Origin: Circinella umbellata
Lineage: Eukaryota > Mucoromycota > Mucoromycetes > Mucorales > Lichtheimiaceae
Assembly: GCA_025093555.1 (NCBI GenBank)
Contig: JAIWNF010000004.1
Coordinates: forward strand, 744,001-808,000
DNA length: 64,000 nucleotides
Reading direction: 5' to 3'
Shown: piece by piece, positions 53,348 through 64,000 of the stretch
Numbering within the stretch: the stretch's first letter is position 1
Layout of the letters: each line of letters begins with the position of its first letter
Position numbers and translations under genes: made by a program
Notes under the pieces: model-generated
The model's database searches: none
What the model was told of the DNA's origin: nothing
The model's input: only the letters and a program-made list of their open reading frames with translations

Positions 53348-54469
53348 TATAACGCTCTGTAGTATATATACACACACATATAAATATGTATACCTTTTCT
53401 ATACTTTAACGGTTATTAATAAAACATAGTTGGATTATTTGACAGCTTTTACACTTGTTCTTTTTTTAATTGAGATTATTACTATATAAAAGCCGAGTAG
53501 TGGATTATCTATGTATGGTAATGGTGATGTATATTAAAAGCAGTTGCCAATTCTTTTTGCTAACATACTTTATCAAAGGAAAAACAAATTGTATTTACTT
53601 TTATCGCATATCAATTGAATACATTCGCGATAAAATGAGGGGAAGAAACAAATTGTACGTACCAAAAAGTAGGATCATCAGTATAATACATATAGTAATT
53701 CACATACAAAATGAAAACCTGATAAGAACTCACGAAGTGGAAGTATACTGATACGTATCTGGTCTTAAATTGAATTGAAAAGAAAGAAAGGTTGTGCTAT
53801 GAAGCGCGCTTATATTGGTGTTAGTAATTTTCAATTGACAAACTCATATTATTCGTTACGATAACCTCCACATTGATACGTATGCACAGATCAAGATAAG
53901 CAAGAAGAACAAACTCCAGAGGATAGGAACAATTGAAATCAAATAGTATACGATATAATTTTTGTTTCTTTCTACAATTACGTACGTATGTTTCACGAGA
54001 CTTGAAAACAAAACAGGAAGCAGTAATACCAAAATGTGAAACTTGATAAATGATGATCATCTGCTACTTGGAATCAATATACATAATATGATACACACTG
54101 TTGGTATAGCGAGTTTTAATTGTAAAAACTCTTTTCATTAATTGACACAATAAATCTTCATGTTGTTAAAATCATATATTATAACCCTATCTTCTACTGC
54201 ATATAAAATAAATAGTATGTTTAGAATAAAGGCAAAAAGCACCAGCTTTATGTAATATATAATAAGAATCTAACAAAAAAAATCATTATAAAGTTTAATT
54301 GAAGAGCAGGGAAGATAAAAATAAAATAAAACAACTTTGTTTATAATGATTTGTGTGTGAATAAGAACTTTAAGGATGAGGGGGAAGGGTGGATGATACT
54401 ATTAGTTTAGCTATTTACAACTTTCAATTTATGTTTTTTTTTCTTTTAATATGTCTCGCAATTGTTTGT
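53348..54469. other. Gene-poor convergent spacer
   Basis: It lies between the 3' ends of the aldehyde dehydrogenase and SNF2 genes. TACGTA copies occur near 53655, 53752, 53877, 53980 and 53984. The 79-codon minus-strand frame at 53821-54060 has no recognisable motif. No gene is called. Confidence 0.5.
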
Positions 54470-60043
<5,574 letters not shown>

Positions 60044-60602
60044 TCTTGATCAATACTTATTTTATTGATCAAAAAATAAAAAAAAGTTGGAGTTTATAGA
60101 TCAGTTTTTTTTTTCTTGCGAGCGGTTAAAGTAGGTGAAGTTGGATTAGGTGGGTTTTTTTCCCAAACCAATTTACGACTGAGAGGAGTTTTTTTATTTT
60201 TGGTGGGCGTTGGCTGCTGAGGTCACCAAAATTTTGGTTAATTCACAGCACCAATAAAAAAATGTGTTATTTCTGCTGTAGTTAACTAGTTAAAAATATT
60301 GTGCATGCTTACTATTATTACTATGATCATATAAATAGAAAAGGAAAAGAAAACTTGACATATTATTACTAGTATATTTAATATATTAGATAGACAAAGA
60401 AAATGAATCCTATCACTCTAGCTTTTTCTTTTATCGAAACTATCATGATAATAAAATAGTGTGGTACATGAAAAACTGTATTTTATAAGTTTTTCGTTTT
60501 TTTTTTTTTTTTCCTTGAAATTTTTCTTCTTATTCAGCCAAAAGTGCACATACACTCCTCTCTTCCTCCCCCTTATTTTTTTTTATAAAGTTGTATGCTG
60601 TC
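60044..60602. promoter_or_regulatory. Bidirectional promoter region of SNF2 and MGM1
   Basis: The two genes diverge, with 559 bp between start codons. The SNF2 side has a slightly GC-richer block near 60120-60230 (GGTTAAAGTAGGTGAAG and a GGTGGGCGTTGGC segment). The MGM1 side has a T-rich tract followed by CTCCTCTCTTCCTCCCCC just before the start. No specific factor site can be named. Confidence 0.5.
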
Positions 60603-63600
60603 ATGATCTCGCAAGTGCTAAAAGCACCGAGTCAACTGGCCCGTCATGCACGTCCTCTTAGACTTTCTCCGTCAATGCCTCATAGAAATGCTTACCATCA
60701 CCTCGGTACTTCTACAACCACTACAAATAACGTATACTATCAACAACAACGTATGATACCACTACTGCAACATTCTCCTCGAGTTCGTTTCTTTTCCAAT
60801 GTAGCTCCAAGTATGGTTCTTCATAATCAACAAATACGTTCAATTGCTTTTAGTTCTGTACCCCGTATGGCATTATCTGCACTTCGATTACCTACATTGG
60901 TTGCTGGGACGACCGTTGCAGGTGTCACTTTGGCTAATAATAAAATTACAGGTAAATAACAAGGAATGCGATGTAAACAAACTGAGATTTATGTAATCAT
61001 TCATTGTCATGGCAACTAAGATTAGCTAATAACCGGGAACACGAACTCATATACACGCATATATGTGTATTTTTATATATGTATAACAGACTGGACAGAT
61101 AAAGGCACAGCCTTTTTTATGGGTGGAGTGAAAGAAGCACAAAAGCTTTTGGGTACTTTGCAGGAACAAGCTGAAGAACTCGATATATCCATCCCTGAAA
61201 TTCACCTCCGAGTCCCTGATGTTGTAAAAGATTTTTTGGCTTCTATGAATGCAACGGAAGAAGAGGCACATACAACAAACCATCAATTTGCTCAAGCTGA
61301 ACAAGAAAAAGAAAAAGAAAAAGAGAACAAGAATGGTGGCGATGGTGACGGTGGTGGTGATAATAAAGGTGGAGCTGTAGCTGCAGCAGCTGCGGTAGCC
61401 GCTTTTCTTAACGACGATGAAGAAGAAGAAGAAAAACCCAAAAAAAAGCAACGAAAGAATAACGATTTGGGAAGTGGGCATCAAGACGAACAACTCATGT
61501 TGCTTACCAAGAAATTAATAGAAATTCGAAGTATTTTACTTTCTATTGATCATAATGAAACACTCAAGTTACCAAGCATTGTTGTTGTTGGTTCACAAAG
61601 CTCTGGCAAAAGTTCTGTATTAGAAGCTATTGTAGGACATGAATTTCTTCCAAAGTAAGTTTTAATATTTGGGGTTTGCTGTTATTGTTGCTAACAAAAG
61701 AAAAATGGGATTAGCTATCGACAAAATAATAATAATACAATATAACGTTATAATACGATAGGGGTTCCAATATGGTAACACGACGACCTATTGAATTGAC
61801 ATTAATTCACACACCTGGTGAAGATGAAGAATATGGTGAATTCCCACAACTCGGATTAGGCAAAATGCATGATTTCAAAAAAGTACAAAAGACTTTGGTG
61901 GATATGAATATGGCTGTTCCTGATACTGAATGTGTTTCCGAAAAACCCATCGAGCTTCGTATCTATTCACCCAATGTACCTGATTTGACCTTGATTGATT
62001 TACCTGGTTATATTCAAATAAGTAATAAGAATCAACCTGAATCATTGAAAACCAAAATTGAAGAGCTTTGCGAAAAATACATTCGTGGACCCAATATAAT
62101 ACTGGCTGTCTGCGCTGCTAATGTGGATTTAGCAAACTCTCCTGCATTACGTGCAAGTCGTAAATGCGATCCCCTTGGTTTACGCACCATTGGTGTCATC
62201 ACAAAAATGGATTTGGTGCCTGCAGAAGTAGGTGCTTCTGTCCTTCGTAATTCAGACTATCCTTTGCATTTGGGATACATTGGTGTCGTTTGTCGATCCC
62301 CTGAAAATGTTACTGGCAACATGACAAGTGCATTGATTCGAAATGAAGAAGCTTTTTTCCAAAGCCACCATTTGGTTTATAATCAACGTGATATTCAAGT
62401 TGGTACTGCTACTTTGCGACACAAGTTGATGAATGTATTGGAACAAAGTATGGGACGCTCGCTTTATAGTATTGTGGATGCAGTACAACAGGAATTAGAA
62501 GAGGCACGATATCAATTCAAAGTACAATATAATGACCGACGAGTCACTGCTGAATCATATGTGGCTGAATCAATTGACTCTCTTAAACACAACTTCAAGG
62601 ACTTTGCCACAAGGTTTGGTAAACCGCAAGTGCGGCATGAAGTGCGGACCATGCTGGAACAGCGGGTATTGGATATTTGTGCTGAGCAATATTGGTCCGA
62701 TCCTAAAATTGCAGAATTACCCAAAGCTTCGATAGATGATATTTATTGGCTTTACAAGGTTGATCTGGCGTCGGCAGCATTGACCAAATCGGGTATTGGA
62801 AGATCCACAACTCAATTAGTAGTGGACGTTTTGATGAGTAATATGGAACGCTTGGCAAATGCTGATCCATTTTCATTTCATCCTGATACACGTAAAAAGG
62901 TTATGAGTTTCACAAGTGAAATATTACGATCTAAGTTTTTAACTACAAGCGATCAAGTGGAAAATACAATCAAGCCTTACAAATATGAAGTAGAAGTCAC
63001 TGACATGGAGTGGGCTGAAGGTGTCAAACGATCCGTCGGATTATTAGAAAAGGAATTAGATATGTGTGACCAAATGGCCAATTCGCTCAAGAATGCCGTT
63101 GGTAAAAAGAAACTCAAAGGTGCTATCAAATATTTATTGGATCAAGAACGAGAGGATGGTCGTCGTCAAGAACGTCTCCGACAAATTGCTGAAGAAGGTG
63201 GATCGGCCACAGAAGAGCAATTATTTTCTTTGGAAGATGAAGATGCAATTAAACATACATTTTATAATCCCAAGATTCTGGAAAAGGCAAGAGAAGCATT
63301 GTTTTTACGTGATCGCGCTATGATTTTGAAGTATCGTATTGCAGCACTCAAGAGCAGACAATGCAAATCAGCTGAAAACAAGCAATACTGTCCCGAAGCT
63401 TTCCTTAATGTCATTGCTGAAAAATTGACTTATACGGTAAGTGTCTTTTTTTTTTACTTAATATATGTGTGTGTGCATGTTACAATGAGAATTTTTGATT
63501 AAACGAAAGTATTTTTTTGTTTATTATGTAGGCCGTCATGTTTATACAAGTTGAGTTATTGAATGAATTCTTTTTCCAATTCCCTCGTGAAGTGGATAAT

Positions 63601-63792
63601 CGCTTAGTATATCAAATGAACCGTAGACAAATCTTGCAATTTGCACGAGAAAACCCACCTATACAAAAACATTTGGATCTCCAAGAACGAAAGAACAAAC
63701 TAGAAGACGTTATGGATAAATTAAGTTATTTGGTTAAGAGACAAGCAGACAGGCAAGCTCGTGCAAAGATGGGATCTTTTAGTGGCGCTTAA
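60603..63792 (+). CDS. MGM1: Mitochondrial inner-membrane dynamin-like GTPase Mgm1/OPA1
   Basis: Four exons (60603-60951, 61090-61654, 61762-63436, 63532-63792) give 949 residues. The N-terminus is long, basic and Ser-rich, as in a mitochondrial presequence, with a hydrophobic segment near 95-112 ([16 protein letters not shown]) that could be the inner-membrane anchor. An alanine-rich stretch ([14 protein letters not shown], about 210-223) may be a second, rhomboid-cleaved segment. The GTPase has GSQSSGKS at 284-291, DLPG at 384-387 and TKMD at 452-455. Stalk and C-terminal helices follow. The family fuses inner membranes and shapes cristae, acting in long and short forms. An in-frame TTG upstream is not used; the ATG at 60603 starts MISQVLK. 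Low-complexity acidic and Gly-rich linkers separate anchor and GTPase. Confidence 0.94.
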
Positions 63793-64000
63793 TTAACCCA
63801 ATTTGACACTAAATTTCATTCCATTTAATATTTTACTCTGTATGCTGTAATTCTCCCCGTATATGTTATTACTATTATTATCATTATTATTACTATTATT
63901 ATTGACAGACTCATATATACACTTCTCCCACTCACATACTGAAAAACAAAAAAAAGACCATTTAGATACTATAATTATACATACCCCTCTCTTTCCTTCT
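63793..64000. other. 3' flank of MGM1
   Basis: The sequence contains (TTA)n-like runs and poly-A, typical of a 3' untranslated region here. No new gene begins before the window ends. Confidence 0.5.

Noticed and set aside
53821..54060. 79-codon minus-strand frame downstream of the aldehyde dehydrogenase
   Set aside because: No recognisable domain, no splice partners and composition like neighbouring noncoding DNA; it also contains TACGTA.

Overview
The window is nuclear DNA of an early-diverging filamentous fungus, most likely Mucorales (Mucoromycota). The evidence is AT-rich DNA, many short GT-AG introns (often 50-120 nt), Prp43, Pre8, Trm7, Snf2 and Mgm1 orthologues of fungal type, a non-LTR retroelement tail and a 570-residue multi-exon protein that both resemble families I associate with Mucorales. 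The species cannot be named from sequence alone. I assembled the exon models by hand; each was checked for splice dinucleotides, phase and a total length divisible by three.

Layout. 1-1188: first exon of a putative alpha/beta-hydrolase (-), running off the left edge. 1641-3975: a decayed LINE with two copies of its 3' end in opposite orientation. 5368-5876: a 119-bp tandem array. 7764-10111: a 9-exon lineage-restricted gene (-). 11.55-12.83 kb: probable remains of a broken gene. 13.7-26.2 kb: a gene-dense island with PRP43, proteasome alpha2, a membrane-anchored ubiquitin protease, an unknown protein, an F-box/LRR protein and QCR7. 28.2-29.3 kb: an enoyl-CoA isomerase-like gene. 29.3-35.7 kb: a gene desert. 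35.7-38.6 kb: divergent NDUFS8 and mitochondrial uS5m. 40.5-45.1 kb: SWI3 and TRM7, tail to tail. 45.4-46.4 kb: gene relics, including an aldehyde dehydrogenase pseudogene. 47.2-47.9 kb: a GXWXG/DUF4334 gene. 51.0-53.3 kb: an intact aldehyde dehydrogenase. 54.5-63.8 kb: SNF2/STH1 and MGM1, divergent.

Functional themes. Two subunits of SWI/SNF-RSC type chromatin remodellers (Swi3-like and Snf2/Sth1-like) lie about 11 kb apart. Several products act in mitochondria (QCR7 of complex III, NDUFS8 of complex I, uS5m, Mgm1 and probably the USP30/Ubp16-like protease). The rest are housekeeping genes of splicing, proteolysis and tRNA modification.

The least explained features are in the gene-poor tracts. 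The palindromic hexamer TACGTA is far denser there than in the gene islands, and the tracts hold relics of genes at different stages of decay, the LINE inverted pair and the tandem array.
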